Shown here: piece after piece, positions 36,838 to 46,248 of the stretch
Numbering within the stretch: the first letter of the stretch is position 1
Layout of the letters: each line of letters opens with the position of its first letter
Source of the DNA: Acuticoccus kalidii
Lineage (GTDB): Bacteria > Pseudomonadota > Alphaproteobacteria > Rhizobiales > Amorphaceae
Length of the DNA stretch: 64,000 bases
Assembly (NCBI RefSeq): GCF_021556395.1
Contig: NZ_JAKGCS010000017.1
Coordinates: 357,185-421,184, forward strand
Direction: 5' to 3'
The notes under the pieces: generated by a model
Database searches by the model: none
Seen by the model: only the letters and a program-made list of their open reading frames with translations
What the model was told of the DNA's origin: nothing
Made by a program: the position numbers and the translations under genes

Positions 36838-37920
36838 ATGGACAAGGTCAAAACATCGGCGACCGTCGCAGGCGAAGCGCCTCGCCGGCACGGCGCCATG
36901 GAACTGACGGTGGCCGTCCTGGGTCTCGGCGGGATCGGCGCGGTCGCGGCCGGATATCTTCAGGCCACAGGGCGCAATCGTATCATCGCCTGCGCCCGGC
37001 AGCCGCTCGAACGCATCGTGATCGAGCAATCTCACGAAGAGCTCGCGGTCCGGATCCAGGCGATCACCGATCCAAAAGACGCCGGGCCTGTCGACTGGGT
37101 CCTCCTTGCCACCAAGGCACATCAGACCCCCTCGGCCGCGCCCTGGCTCGCGGGCCTGTGCCACCGCTCGACCCGCGTCGCGGTCTTGCAGAACGGGGTG
37201 GGACAAGTCGAAAGGACGGCGCCGTGGGTCGGCGAGGCAACGGTCGTTCCCGCCGTCGTCAGCTACAGCGGCGAACGGGTCGGCGCCGATCGCGTCGTTC
37301 TGCGTCAGCCGGCGACCTTCGACCTCGCGGTCCAAGCTGACCCAGACGGCCGTGCTTTCAGCGATCTCTTTGCCGGAACAGCGCTGCGGATCTTCATCAG
37401 CGATAATCTCTCCGCGCTTGCCTGGCGCAAGCTCCTTATCAATTCGGTTGCCAATCCGATCACCGCCCTCACGCTGCAGCGCCTCGGCGTCTTCCGGCGA
37501 GACGACGTCCGTGCGCTCGCCGAGACCATGCTGGAGGAAGCCGTCGCGGTCGCTCGCGCAGACGGCGTACGGGTGACGGAGGACGACATCTCGCAGATCC
37601 TCGGCACCCTGCGCGACATCCCGGCCGACATGACCACCTCGATGCACCTCGATCGGCTGGCCGGCCGGGCGCTGGAGCTGGACGCCCTCAACGGGGCGAT
37701 CGTGGCCGCCGGAGAAAGGCTCGGCATTGCGGTGCCGCTCAACCGCGCGCTCCTGACCCTCCTGCGCGCGGCGCAAAGCGAGGAGGCCATAGTGCCGCGG
37801 CCGGACAACACCGGGCACCCCGACGATGGGCCGTCGCCGGGAGGCGCTCCGGCTGCGTTTGCGCCTGCCGGTCCGCTCACAGAGCGCAATCGGCAAACCG
37901 CTCCAGCAGGAACTGTGTGA
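36838..37920 (+). CDS. 2-dehydropantoate 2-reductase family protein
   Basis: 360 residues from ATG 36838, preceded by 'gagaggagac'. Rossmann motif 'AVLGLGGIGAVAAGYL' starts near residue 26. 'VAVLQNGVGQVE' follows, then the catalytic Lys region 'AWRKLLINSVANPITAL' and 'TSMHLDRLAGRALELDALNG' (ApbA C-terminal domain). Known relatives reduce ketopantoate with NADPH; paralogues in accessory regions may act on other 2-oxo acids. The last about 45 residues are Pro/Ala-rich, unlike the family, and are encoded opposite a LysR remnant, so the C-terminus was probably altered by rearrangement. Confidence 0.87.
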   Translation: MDKVKTSATVAGEAPRRHGAMELTVAVLGLGGIGAVAAGYLQATGRNRIIACARQPLERIVIEQSHEELAVRIQAITDPKDAGPVDWVLLATKAHQTPSAAPWLAGLCHRSTRVAVLQNGVGQVERTAPWVGEATVVPAVVSYSGERVGADRVVLRQPATFDLAVQADPDGRAFSDLFAGTALRIFISDNLSALAWRKLLINSVANPITALTLQRLGVFRRDDVRALAETMLEEAVAVARADGVRVTEDDISQILGTLRDIPADMTTSMHLDRLAGRALELDALNGAIVAAGERLGIAVPLNRALLTLLRAAQSEEAIVPRPDNTGHPDDGPSPGGAPAAFAPAGPLTERNRQTAPAGTV

Positions 37921-38505
37921 GGGCGCAGCTTCGCCGATGGCGGGCCGGCTGAGGGCGGGCGCACCACGGAGAGACCGGCCTCGGGCGATCCAAATTGCGG
38001 CAGCACGACATCGAGCGCGCCCGACCGGATAGCGGGCCCGCACAGGAAGAGTGGCAGCCGGGCGATCCCGACCCCTGCCAGCGCCGCCGCAAGGAGGGCA
38101 TGACCGCTATCGGCGACGAACCGCGCACGGGGCGACACCGTCACCTCGCGTCCCTTGTCGAGGAGGCGCCACATTTCGTGCTCCTGCGCGACCATCGCGT
38201 GGCCACGAAGGTCGCCGTTGGTTTGCCGCGCGGGATGCGCCGCGAAGTGGGCCGGGCTTGCGACCACGGCAGCCCAGATCGAGGCGACCGGCCGCGCGAT
38301 GTGGCTCGAATCGCGTAGCGCGCCGATCCGGATCTCGGCATCGAGCCGTTCGGCGGTGAGGTCCGAAAGCCGGTCGCTGTAACGTGCCTGGATCTCGAGC
38401 TGCGGGCGGCGCATCGCGAGCTCCGCCCCGTCGCTGACTACAATCGCCGGCACCTCGATGTCCGGCGGGAGGCCAATGCTCGTCCAGTAAAAGCCGAGCA
38501 GCTGG
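37877..38505 (-). pseudogene. LysR-family effector-domain remnant
   Basis: The minus strand carries a LysR effector domain: 'RPQLEIQARYSDRLSDLTAE', 'RLDAEIRIGALRDSSHIARP' and 'SGHALLAAALAGVGIARLPL'. The HTH is missing: upstream it runs straight into phage spanin sequence at about 38506. Near 37920 the frame slips, and the natural end 'LTQFLLERFADCAL' lies in another frame, stopping at 37877. Its tail overlaps the 3' end of the reductase gene. Confidence 0.82.
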
Positions 38506-38761
38506 CTAGCTTCCTTTGCACGCCCGCGCCTGAGCGCGCAGCACGGCGTAGTCTTCAATCAAATTCAAAGTCGGTGAGTCTCCCGGCAACTGCTCGATCT
38601 CACCCGCGGCGCGATCGAGGAACCCCTGCCGGTACTTCGGCACCAGGACACACGCCAGCACGCTATCAGAACTCACCGTCGACGCATGCGCTGAGCGAGA
38701 TCATCACACCCGCGAGGACGATCGCGCGACGCATCCAGCATCCGCTACCGCACATCGGACA
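38506..38761 (-). pseudogene. phage Rz/Rz1 spanin remnant, frameshifted
   Basis: From ATG 38734 the minus strand reads 'MRRAIVLAGVMISLSACVDG', a lipoprotein signal with lipobox LSAC, then stops. One base shifted it continues 'LACVLVPKYRQGFLDRAAGE' to 'IEDYAVLRAQARACKGS' and a stop at 38506. Both parts match the intact Rz1 at 60193-60432. The overlapping Rz frame also survives at its end ('LDASRDRPRGCDDLAQRMRR'). The IS3 fragment abuts at 38762 and has cut off the rest. Confidence 0.85.
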
Positions 38762-39247
38762 GCCGACATCACCTACATCGCCCTAGCGGTTGGCTTCGTC
38801 TACGTCGCACTCATCATGGATGCATGGTCCCGCCGGATCGTCAGCTTTGCAATGAGCCGGCGGATCGATGCCCGGCTGACGCTGGCGGCGCTCGAGGCAG
38901 CAATCGCGCTTCGCCAACCGCCGCCCGGCTGTGTGCACCACGGCGACCGCGGGTCGCAATATGCCGCCGAGAAGTATCGAGGCCGCCTTCGCGAGGCGAA
39001 GCTCGTCGGCTCGATGGGCCGGCGGGGCAATCCGTACGATAACGCGATGATGGAAAGTCTCATGAAGACGCTGAAGGTCGAAGGCGTCTATCCGGTTGAG
39101 TTCGACACCGCCGAGGACGTCGCCGAGCAGCTCCCCGCCTTCATCGACAAATATAACGCCAGGCGCCTTCACTCATCGCTTGGCTACCTGAGCCCCGAAC
39201 AATACGAGAAGCAGCACCCCCGGCCGCCGGTCAAAGACGCCGCCTGA
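38762..39247 (+). mobile_element. IS3-family OrfB (transposase), 5'-truncated
   Basis: In frame from 38762 the sequence starts inside the catalytic core ('ADITYIALAVGFVYVALIMD') with no start codon of its own; ATG 38816 is internal. All three catalytic positions remain: D in 'ADITYI', D in 'HHGDRGSQYAA' and E in 'DNAMMESLMKTLK'. The C-terminus 'YNARRLHSSLGYLSPEQYE' is typical of the IS3 group. The N-terminal about 100 residues and orfA are missing. Confidence 0.9.
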
Positions 39248-39928
39248 TCTTGTCCGCCCCGAGGGGCCCACTCCAATGAGTGGTGACAGTTCGGGGCAAC
39301 GTCACAGGTATCGCGTAAGCTCGACGTGAACGTCCGCTCTGAGTCAATTTCGAACGTCAGCTCGGGGTAGAATTCGATGTGGGCGCTGATCGCCTAGTGA
39401 TCGAGCTTGCAGAACTGCCGTGGTTCGAACACAAAAAACCTCAGGCGATCCGCGCCATTCGAAGCTGTTGACTAGAAGGACGGAGTCAATAGCTTCAGAG
39501 AACAGCGCAGGGTGGAGAGCGAAATCGAGCCTGTCCGCCGCCTCCGTAGTCAACACCTCCCACGCAACACCGCGCGCGTACTGGCGGTTTTGACACCCTT
39601 CGAATGCCGGAGAACCGTTCGAACTCAGCTGATGGCGGAGGGAGAGGGCCTGGGAGCGAACATTCTCTTGTGGATGCCGCCCCCGTTTGCAAGGAATTCC
39701 TGAGCCTTGGGCATGTGATCGAGTGCGTACTCTTGTCAGGCCTTTGGGTGCGGCCTGATGAGTGCCGCTGGCCGAGATGGTGATGCGCGGACCGGGACCA
39801 GATCTCCAACAGCGAGCTCGAGGCTCGGAGAATGTTTCTGGCTGCCCCATCCGGATCATGTCGATCATTTGCCCGTTCAGCTCATGCCTTCCTCACAACT
39901 TCATCGCCCCGATGACGCCGGCACCAGT
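39248..39928. other. IS-flanked intergenic stretch, no supported gene
   Basis: Begins with 'ttgtccgccccgaggggccc', possibly the right end of the IS3 element. A 174-codon minus-strand opening (39344-39868) has no recognisable domain and looks like chance. Its first part lies in what should be the 3' non-coding end of the IS110 element. Confidence 0.4.
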
Positions 39929-40953
39929 TCACGCGCCGATCATTTTCGGGCCGCGATAGTCTTCGCCTCGCGTCAGCATCGCCCAGATGCCCCGCGCCAT
40001 CTTGTTCGCGAGCGCCACCGCCGCCACCATCGGTGGCTTGCGCTCCAAGAGCCGCGACAGCCAGGATCCGCTCGGCGAACCTCGGCGTGACGCCCATCGG
40101 ATCACCGCCATTGCCCCGGTAATCGCCGAGCGCCGGATATCGCGCTGGCCCATCTTAGACGTCTTCCCCAGCTGCTGTTTGCCGCCGGTCGAGTGCTGCC
40201 GTGGCACCAGGCCGAGCCAAGCGGCGAAGTCGCGCCCGTGCCGGAACTCTCCCATCGGCGGCGCAAAGGTCTCTACCGCGAGCGCCGTGATCGGCCCGAC
40301 GCCCGGCATCGTCTGGAGGCGGCGCGGCGTCTCTGCTGTGTTCGACATCTCAGCGATCTTCGCCTTCAACGCGTTGATCTGACTCGTTAGATGGGCGATC
40401 TGCGCAAGGAGCATACGGCAGATCGATCGATCCAGATCAGGAATGCGCTGGGATCTTCGATCACCTCGGCAAGCCGCGAGATGTGGCCGATCCCCTCAGG
40501 CGCGACAGTGCCGAACTCGTAGAGGTGCGATCGAAGCGCGTTTACAGCCTTGGTCCGCTGCTTCACCAACTGCTCACGGGTTCGAAACGCGATGGCCCGC
40601 GCCTGCTGCTCTGCCGTCTTCTGCGCGACGAAGCGCATCATCGGACGCTGTGCAGCCTCGACGATCGCCTCGGCGTCGGCCGCGTCGTTCTTCTGCCGCT
40701 TCATGAAGGGCTTCACGTAGTGCGGCGCGATCAGCCGGACCCGATGACCATGTCCCGCCAGTTCCCGCGCCCAATGATACGCGCCAGCGCAAGCCTCCAT
40801 CGCCACGGTGCACGGCCGGTGCCCCGCCATGAAACGCGCGAACTGCATGCGCGACAGCTTCTTGCGGAACACGACCGACCCGTCGGCCGCGGCGCCATGC
40901 AGCTGAAACACGTTCTTCGCCAGATCAACGCCGATGATCGCCACTTCATTCAT
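39929..40953 (-). mobile_element. IS110-family transposase, frameshifted
   Basis: The N-terminal half (ATG 40953) is a DEDD-type domain: 'IIGVDLAKNVFQLHGA', 'AMEACAGAYHWAREL' and 'KNDAADAEAIVEAA' hold the acidic residues. It ends prematurely after 'IWIDRSAVCSLRRSPI'. The C-terminal half continues in another frame with 'RMLLAQIAHLTSQINAL' and the Tnp20 domain 'LQTMPGVGPITALAVETFAP' with 'STGGKQQLGKTSKMG'. The shift coincides with a tandem GATC run (gatcgatcgatc, about 40420-40431). Otherwise the sequence is well preserved. Confidence 0.9.
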
Positions 40954-41170
40954 AGATGCCGTCTCCCCTGAGCTTGTGCTTCGACACCGCAAGCTTCGCA
41001 ATTGCGATGCTGACGGAGGGTGAGAGCGGCATCCACCCCATCTCCACCTGCTCGGCAAGCTCCGCCGGGTGTCGCCTTGATCGGCAGCCGCTGTCATAGT
41101 TCTACCTCGAGAGATCGCGCTGGCCTCTTCAGAGGTATACTCGATAAATCTGGTTGAGCCGTCCGCGGGC
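40954..41170 (-). other. IS110 left-end non-coding region, candidate bridge-RNA locus
   Basis: About 200 bp of non-coding DNA upstream of the transposase, the position where IS110-group elements are known to encode the structured bridge RNA that specifies donor and target. Short complementary stretches are visible (for example around 'cgaagcttgcg' and 'gaagcacaagctc'), but I cannot fold it reliably here, and the element's end is not defined. Confidence 0.3.
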
Positions 41171-41235
41171 CTGCAGGGGCTGTCAGATCGGGAAATGACC
41201 TATGCTTGTTAGGGCCGAAACTGGGCTGCCGTCGA

Positions 41236-44200
41236 TCAAGGTTCTTCCCGCTCGGCCAACAGCGCCTGTCGGGCGAGCTCGGGGAGCGACCTAACAGCCA
41301 TCTTGCGCATTATGGACGCGCGATGATTCTCGACCGTCCGCTGGCTGATGCCGAGGTCGGCGGCGATGTTTTTGCTCGGATTTCCAGCCAGAACGCGGGT
41401 CATCACATCACGCTGACGCGGGGTGAGTTCGGCAACATGGCTCGCGGCAAGCTTCCGGGCCTCCCTTGTCACGTTGACGTCCCTCGCTAGATCGAGAGCA
41501 CGCGCGACACTCGCCAGGAGCTCGACACTCCCAAATGGCTTTTCGATGAAGTCCGCCGCACCTGATCGCATGGCCTCGACAGCGAGGCTAATCTCGCCGA
41601 CGCCCGTGATCACGATCGCCGGAGTCTGATCGCCTCGAGCACGCAACTCCCTGATGAGGGGAACTCCACACATCCCGGGAAGATTAGCGTCGACCAGCAA
41701 GCAGCATTCCTGCCAGGGGCGATAGGCTTGGAGAAACAACTCGGCGGTCGCATAGTCCTCGACGCGGTGCCCGGCGGCCTGGAGCACATCGCGGATGGCG
41801 GTTCTCACGTCGTCGTTGTCATCGATGACGTAGACTAGGAATGGTGACAGGCTGGGGGGCTGCGACGTCACCAGGTCTGCGGGGCGCGGAGGATGACCAC
41901 AGAGCTGTGTGATTGCGGCCACGAGTTCATTCGCGGCAACAGGCTTGCTGAGGCGGATACCGTCTTCAGCCGCGATGATCGCGAGGATCTCGCTCGAAAT
42001 GTCTCCCGTCAGAATGATCGCCGGCAAATGCTGGTCGAGCCTGGCGCGGAGCGCCGTTAGAAGCTCGACGCCGGTCATTCCGGCTTGCAGACTGTAGTCG
42101 CTGAGCAGGAGGTCCGGCAGCACTGCGTCCGACGCGACCCGCTCCAGCGCCGACGGTCCGTCGCTCGCGGTGGTGATGCTATGGCCGCTCTGCACCACAC
42201 ACTGTTCGAGCAACGCGAGCACGTCCGGATCGTCCTCGACAATGAGGATCCGCAACGCCCGCGCGACCGCCTTTCTTTGCTGGCTGACGGGCTTCACGAC
42301 GGGCGCCGGCACAGGGCTGGCACAACGAACGCTGATCGCGAAGACCGAGCCTTTGCCTGGCGCCGAGCGGACCTCGATGCCATGACCGAGCAGATGGCCG
42401 ATGCGCTGAACGATCGACAGGCCTAGGCCGAGGCCCGGGCTGGATGCGCCAGAGGTTCTCAACTGATGGAACTCGTCGAAAATCACCCCGAGATCTTCGG
42501 CGGCAATGCCGATTCCGGTGTCCCAGACCTCGATGCGCAGGTCGTCGCCGCGCCGCCGGCATCCGAAAAGGATCTTGCCGCGCGCGGTGTATTTCAGCGC
42601 GTTTCCAATGAGGTTGCGAATTATCTGTTCGAGCAGCCGGGGGTCACTCGAGACCAGCGCGGAGCTCGGCACGCTGGTGAGCAACAAACCTTGCGCCTGT
42701 GCCACGTCGATGAACTCATCATGCAGGCGGTCGAGGATATCTGAGATCCGGAAGATTTTGGATTGTGGGATGACGACGCCCGCCTCGATCTGGTTGATGT
42801 CGAGCAGCGCGTTCAACATACCGGACATCGCGCCGAGCGCCCGCTTCTGTCGCAAGATCAGCTGTTGCGGGGTATCGCCTTCGACGACTTGCGCCAGCAT
42901 CCCATGCAGCAGCATGAGCGACTGGAGTGGCTGACGCAGATCGTGGCTCGCTGCGGCGAGGAAACGCGATTTGGCGCGTGTGGCGCGCTCGGCATCCAGT
43001 TTCGCGGCCTCCAGCGCAATGGCTCCAGCCTTGCGCTCAGTTATGTCGGCGAAGGTGATGACGACACCTTCTACGCGGTTATCATGGGCTCGATAGGGAA
43101 AGATCCGCCGTACGAACCAGGCTTCGTTCCGGCCGCTGATCTCGCGCTCGATCGCCAGTTCCCCGGTAAGGGTCCTGCGCGCATCTCCGATGAGGTGCGG
43201 ATCGTTCGCGATCGAAGCAAGATCGGCGAGCGGGCGTCCGATATCACCCGGAATGACGCTAAACAGCGACTTGATCGCCGGGGTGAAGAACCGGATGTTC
43301 AATTCAGTATCAAGGAACAGCGTGCCGATGTCGGTGCTATAGAGCACGTTCTGCAAGTCGTCCGACGTCAGCCGTTGTCGCTCAAGCGCCTCCTGAAGCT
43401 GGCTGTTGAGCGCGGTCAGCTCTTCGTTGAGGGATTGAAGCTCCTCTTTGGAGGTCAGCAACTCTTCGTTCGTTGACTGGAATTCCTCATTGACGGAAAG
43501 CGCTTCCTGATTGATGGACTTTTGTTCCTGGCTCGAGATCTCCTGATGCCGGATCGTCGTTTCGAGCTCAGCGCGAGCCGCCTCGAGCTCGAGTTCCAAT
43601 TCGGCAATTCGCGCGGTCTCGCCGGTTCGACCGGACGACGACCGGGGACCCGCCGGCGGCGCCTCTTCCACGAAGCAGATGAGCAGGAGATCCTGTTCAG
43701 CCCCGAGCCACTGGACATCGATCCTGAACCATATCGCCTTTCCACCGTGGACGAGCCGCGATCGACCGCCGTCGACACGAGGTTCGGCCTTGCCCACGCG
43801 CTCGATGGCCAGCCTCAGCTTGGTTCTGAGGGCCGGCGTCGCCATGGCGAGAATGTCATGCGTCGCATATCCGGGAGCGACTCGAAGGTAGCGCTCCGTG
43901 GGACCGGACGAATACAGGCATTGTCTGTTTCGGTTGATGAGAACGGCCGCTGGCGCATGGCTCGACATCACTGCACGGTTGCAGATCTCCGAGTACGTGG
44001 CCCGCGATCCCGCTGATGGCACGGTCTGCGCGGCGGTCAGCAGGGGCATCGTCTGCGCAAAGCTCAACGGAAATGGAGCAGCTGCAACCCGGCTGCGCGC
44101 GACATGCCTGTACAGCCGCTCGGCTTTGGCCACGACCTCGAAGCGGCCCTTGGTGTTTCCGACAGTCTCTGTCGGGCCGATCAGGAGTATTCCTCCCTCG

Positions 44201-45516
44201 CGCAAGGCGAAATCGAACACCGAGATGACCTTGGCCTGCGCGTCGGCGTTGAGGTAGATCAACACGTTGCGGCAGGAGACGAGGTCGATACGGGAAAACG
44301 GCGGATCGGTCAGGATATCCTGGACGGTGAAGACGACCGCGCCGCGCAGCGCCGTCGTAATCCTGTAACCGCCATCCTCCTTCGCGAAGTAGCGATCAAG
44401 GCGGTCCGATGAAATCGTCGACGCAATATCGAAGGAATAGAGACCTGCCCGCGCGGTCTCGATCGCCGCTTCATCGACGTCCGACGCAAAAACCTGCAAC
44501 TTGATCTTGCGGCCGGACGCAGCGATGGCATCGCAGCAGACCATCGCAAGTGAATACGCCTCTTCCCCGGTGCTGCAACCCGCGACCCAGACGCGAAGCG
44601 ATCGGTCGTCTGCAAGATCGCCGATCAGCGCAGGGATCGTCACACGCTCGATCGTCTCGAAGACCTTCGCGTCTCGAAAAAAGCTGGTGACATTGATCAA
44701 GAGATCGGCTGCGAGGAGGTCTCGCTCGGCTTTATTTTCGGAGAGCAGCGCGCGATAGCCGGTCAGGTCGCGACTCTTCAGTCCACTCAGTCCGATCCTG
44801 CGCTCGATCCGACGCTCAATCGTCCCGGGCTTGTAGAACCGGAAATCGTGGTTGGTCTCTTCGTTGAGCAGGTCGATGATCGCGGTGAGTCCACTTGCCG
44901 GCGCCGCGCGATCGTCCGGTTCGGGCGTGGCCGTCTCCCGAGCCATACGCTCGGCGAATGCGGCGAGTGCTGCCGGCATGTCAGCGATCCGTATGATCGC
45001 ATCGACACGACCGGTGGCGATCGCATGACGAGGCATCCCGTCCCGCTCGGCCTCCTCGGGGTCCTGGGCGATGACGAGGCCCCCGTTGTCACGCAGTTGC
45101 ACGAGCCCGGCGCTCCCATCGTCGCCGTTGCCCGACAAGATCACGCACGCTGCCTTGTCGCCCGATCGTTCGGCCAGCGAGTTGAGGAGGAAGTCGAACG
45201 GCAGGCGGACACCACGCGGTGGTTCAGGGACGGACAGGCGAAGCACCTCGGCCCGAACGGCAAGGTAGCGACCAGGGGGAATGATGTAGATGTGATCGGG
45301 AACAATCGGGCATCCGTCGGCAGCCTCGACGACCGGCATACGCGTGTGGGTGGAGAGAAGGTCGGCAAGCAGGCTGTCGTGACTCGGATCGAGATGCTGA
45401 ACGAGGACGAACGCCACCCCCAGGTCCGCGGGCAGATCGTCGAACAACTTCGATATCGCGCCAAGGCCGCCGGCCGATGCGCCGATTGCAACAACCGGAG
45501 TCACCCCCGAGACCAC
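41236..45516 (-). CDS. CheB/CheR/PAS/histidine kinase/REC/REC/LuxR fusion protein
   Basis: 1426 residues in one frame. CheB methylesterase about 5-190 (S14 in 'IGASAGG', H41, acidic 'SGNGDDGSAG' about 128-137). CheR methyltransferase about 205-470 ('VAGCSTGEEAYSLAM' SAM site). Coiled coil about 634-715 with the 'NEELQSLNEELTALNSQLQE' type; PAS about 720-830. HisKA H858 in 'AASHDLRQPLQ'; ATPase with 'NLIGNALKYTA', 'DTGIGIA' and 'GLGLGLSIVQR'. First receiver about 1088-1205 (D1140). Second, FixJ-like receiver about 1226-1340 (D1276), followed by LuxR HTH 'ELTPRQRDVMTRVLAGNPSK'. Cytoplasmic: no TM segment. The FixJ-like end means sensor and DNA-binding output are one molecule. CheB-CheR-kinase fusions are known in rhizobia; the attached LuxR output is unusual. 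Confidence 0.93.
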   Translation of the reverse strand: MVSGVTPVVAIGASAGGLGAISKLFDDLPADLGVAFVLVQHLDPSHDSLLADLLSTHTRMPVVEAADGCPIVPDHIYIIPPGRYLAVRAEVLRLSVPEPPRGVRLPFDFLLNSLAERSGDKAACVILSGNGDDGSAGLVQLRDNGGLVIAQDPEEAERDGMPRHAIATGRVDAIIRIADMPAALAAFAERMARETATPEPDDRAAPASGLTAIIDLLNEETNHDFRFYKPGTIERRIERRIGLSGLKSRDLTGYRALLSENKAERDLLAADLLINVTSFFRDAKVFETIERVTIPALIGDLADDRSLRVWVAGCSTGEEAYSLAMVCCDAIAASGRKIKLQVFASDVDEAAIETARAGLYSFDIASTISSDRLDRYFAKEDGGYRITTALRGAVVFTVQDILTDPPFSRIDLVSCRNVLIYLNADAQAKVISVFDFALREGGILLIGPTETVGNTKGRFEVVAKAERLYRHVARSRVAAAPFPLSFAQTMPLLTAAQTVPSAGSRATYSEICNRAVMSSHAPAAVLINRNRQCLYSSGPTERYLRVAPGYATHDILAMATPALRTKLRLAIERVGKAEPRVDGGRSRLVHGGKAIWFRIDVQWLGAEQDLLLICFVEEAPPAGPRSSSGRTGETARIAELELELEAARAELETTIRHQEISSQEQKSINQEALSVNEEFQSTNEELLTSKEELQSLNEELTALNSQLQEALERQRLTSDDLQNVLYSTDIGTLFLDTELNIRFFTPAIKSLFSVIPGDIGRPLADLASIANDPHLIGDARRTLTGELAIEREISGRNEAWFVRRIFPYRAHDNRVEGVVITFADITERKAGAIALEAAKLDAERATRAKSRFLAAASHDLRQPLQSLMLLHGMLAQVVEGDTPQQLILRQKRALGAMSGMLNALLDINQIEAGVVIPQSKIFRISDILDRLHDEFIDVAQAQGLLLTSVPSSALVSSDPRLLEQIIRNLIGNALKYTARGKILFGCRRRGDDLRIEVWDTGIGIAAEDLGVIFDEFHQLRTSGASSPGLGLGLSIVQRIGHLLGHGIEVRSAPGKGSVFAISVRCASPVPAPVVKPVSQQRKAVARALRILIVEDDPDVLALLEQCVVQSGHSITTASDGPSALERVASDAVLPDLLLSDYSLQAGMTGVELLTALRARLDQHLPAIILTGDISSEILAIIAAEDGIRLSKPVAANELVAAITQLCGHPPRPADLVTSQPPSLSPFLVYVIDDNDDVRTAIRDVLQAAGHRVEDYATAELFLQAYRPWQECCLLVDANLPGMCGVPLIRELRARGDQTPAIVITGVGEISLAVEAMRSGAADFIEKPFGSVELLASVARALDLARDVNVTREARKLAASHVAELTPRQRDVMTRVLAGNPSKNIAADLGISQRTVENHRASIMRKMAVRSLPELARQALLAEREEP

Positions 45517-45849
45517 AGCAGACCTCCAAGGTTGATGGGCGGGCGCAGAAGTCGGCTGCGATCCGGCGCGCCGGGCCGCGTCCGTGCGCCTCGCGGGTTT
45601 GCCACAGGATGATCTTGATCAGACGACATGGTTCTCGCTAGCACATGGAGTGACTTCAGGCCTTTTCCAGAAGCGCTCGAACATTCTGGCCACCGTCGGC
45701 CGTAAGTAGATTCCGGCCCTGCGCTGTTAACGCTGTTTGCCATATGCCTCGTTTCATTCGAAGGCTGCGTGACTGTCGTGGGCGAAAGCCTAGCGACGAC
45801 TGGCGAGCCAAACTGGACCTGACCCACCCGATGCCGAAAGGTGACTAGG
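45517..45849. other. divergent promoter region
   Basis: No gene seen. It separates the minus-strand fusion kinase from the plus-strand receiver gene and must contain both promoters. Confidence 0.5.
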
Positions 45850-46248
45850 ATGACCGGGGCCCTGCGCATCTTAATTGTGGAGGACAATCCGATGATCGCC
45901 ATGGATCTGGCCGAGCTCCTGACGACGCTCGGCCATAATATCTGCGCCATCTCGCGGACGGAGGGCGAGGCCGTCAGCGCCGCGACACTGGCGAAGCCGG
46001 ATCTGCTCATCGTCGACCAGCATCTGGCAGAAGGGTGCGGTGTATCGGCGATCCGCCGGCTTCTGATGCGGGGGGCGGCGCCGCATTTCTACGTCACGGG
46101 CGACCCGGGGGACGTCTATACGATGCAGCCAAATGCGATCGTCGTACCCAAGCCCTACGATCGACAGGATCTCATCGACGCAATCGTGAAGGTGAATGTT
46201 CGACACCGTTGGAATATTATCGAACACGTCATTCAGATGGAACAGTGA
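45850..46248 (+). CDS. single-domain response regulator
   Basis: 132 residues from ATG 45850 ('gaaagg' 8 bp upstream; a GTG at 45841 is in frame). Receiver only: 'ILIVEDNPMIAMDLAELL', phospho-Asp in 'LLIVDQHLAEGCGV' and Lys in 'VVPKPYDRQ'. No output domain, so it probably relays phosphate or competes in signalling. Divergent neighbour of the CheB/CheR fusion kinase and likely its partner. Its 3' end overlaps the convergent phosphomannose isomerase gene by 20 bp. Confidence 0.9.
   Translation: MTGALRILIVEDNPMIAMDLAELLTTLGHNICAISRTEGEAVSAATLAKPDLLIVDQHLAEGCGVSAIRRLLMRGAAPHFYVTGDPGDVYTMQPNAIVVPKPYDRQDLIDAIVKVNVRHRWNIIEHVIQMEQ

Noticed and set aside
39344..39868. 174-codon minus-strand opening between IS3 and IS110
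   Set aside because: No recognisable domain, mixed composition; overlaps expected IS110 non-coding end.
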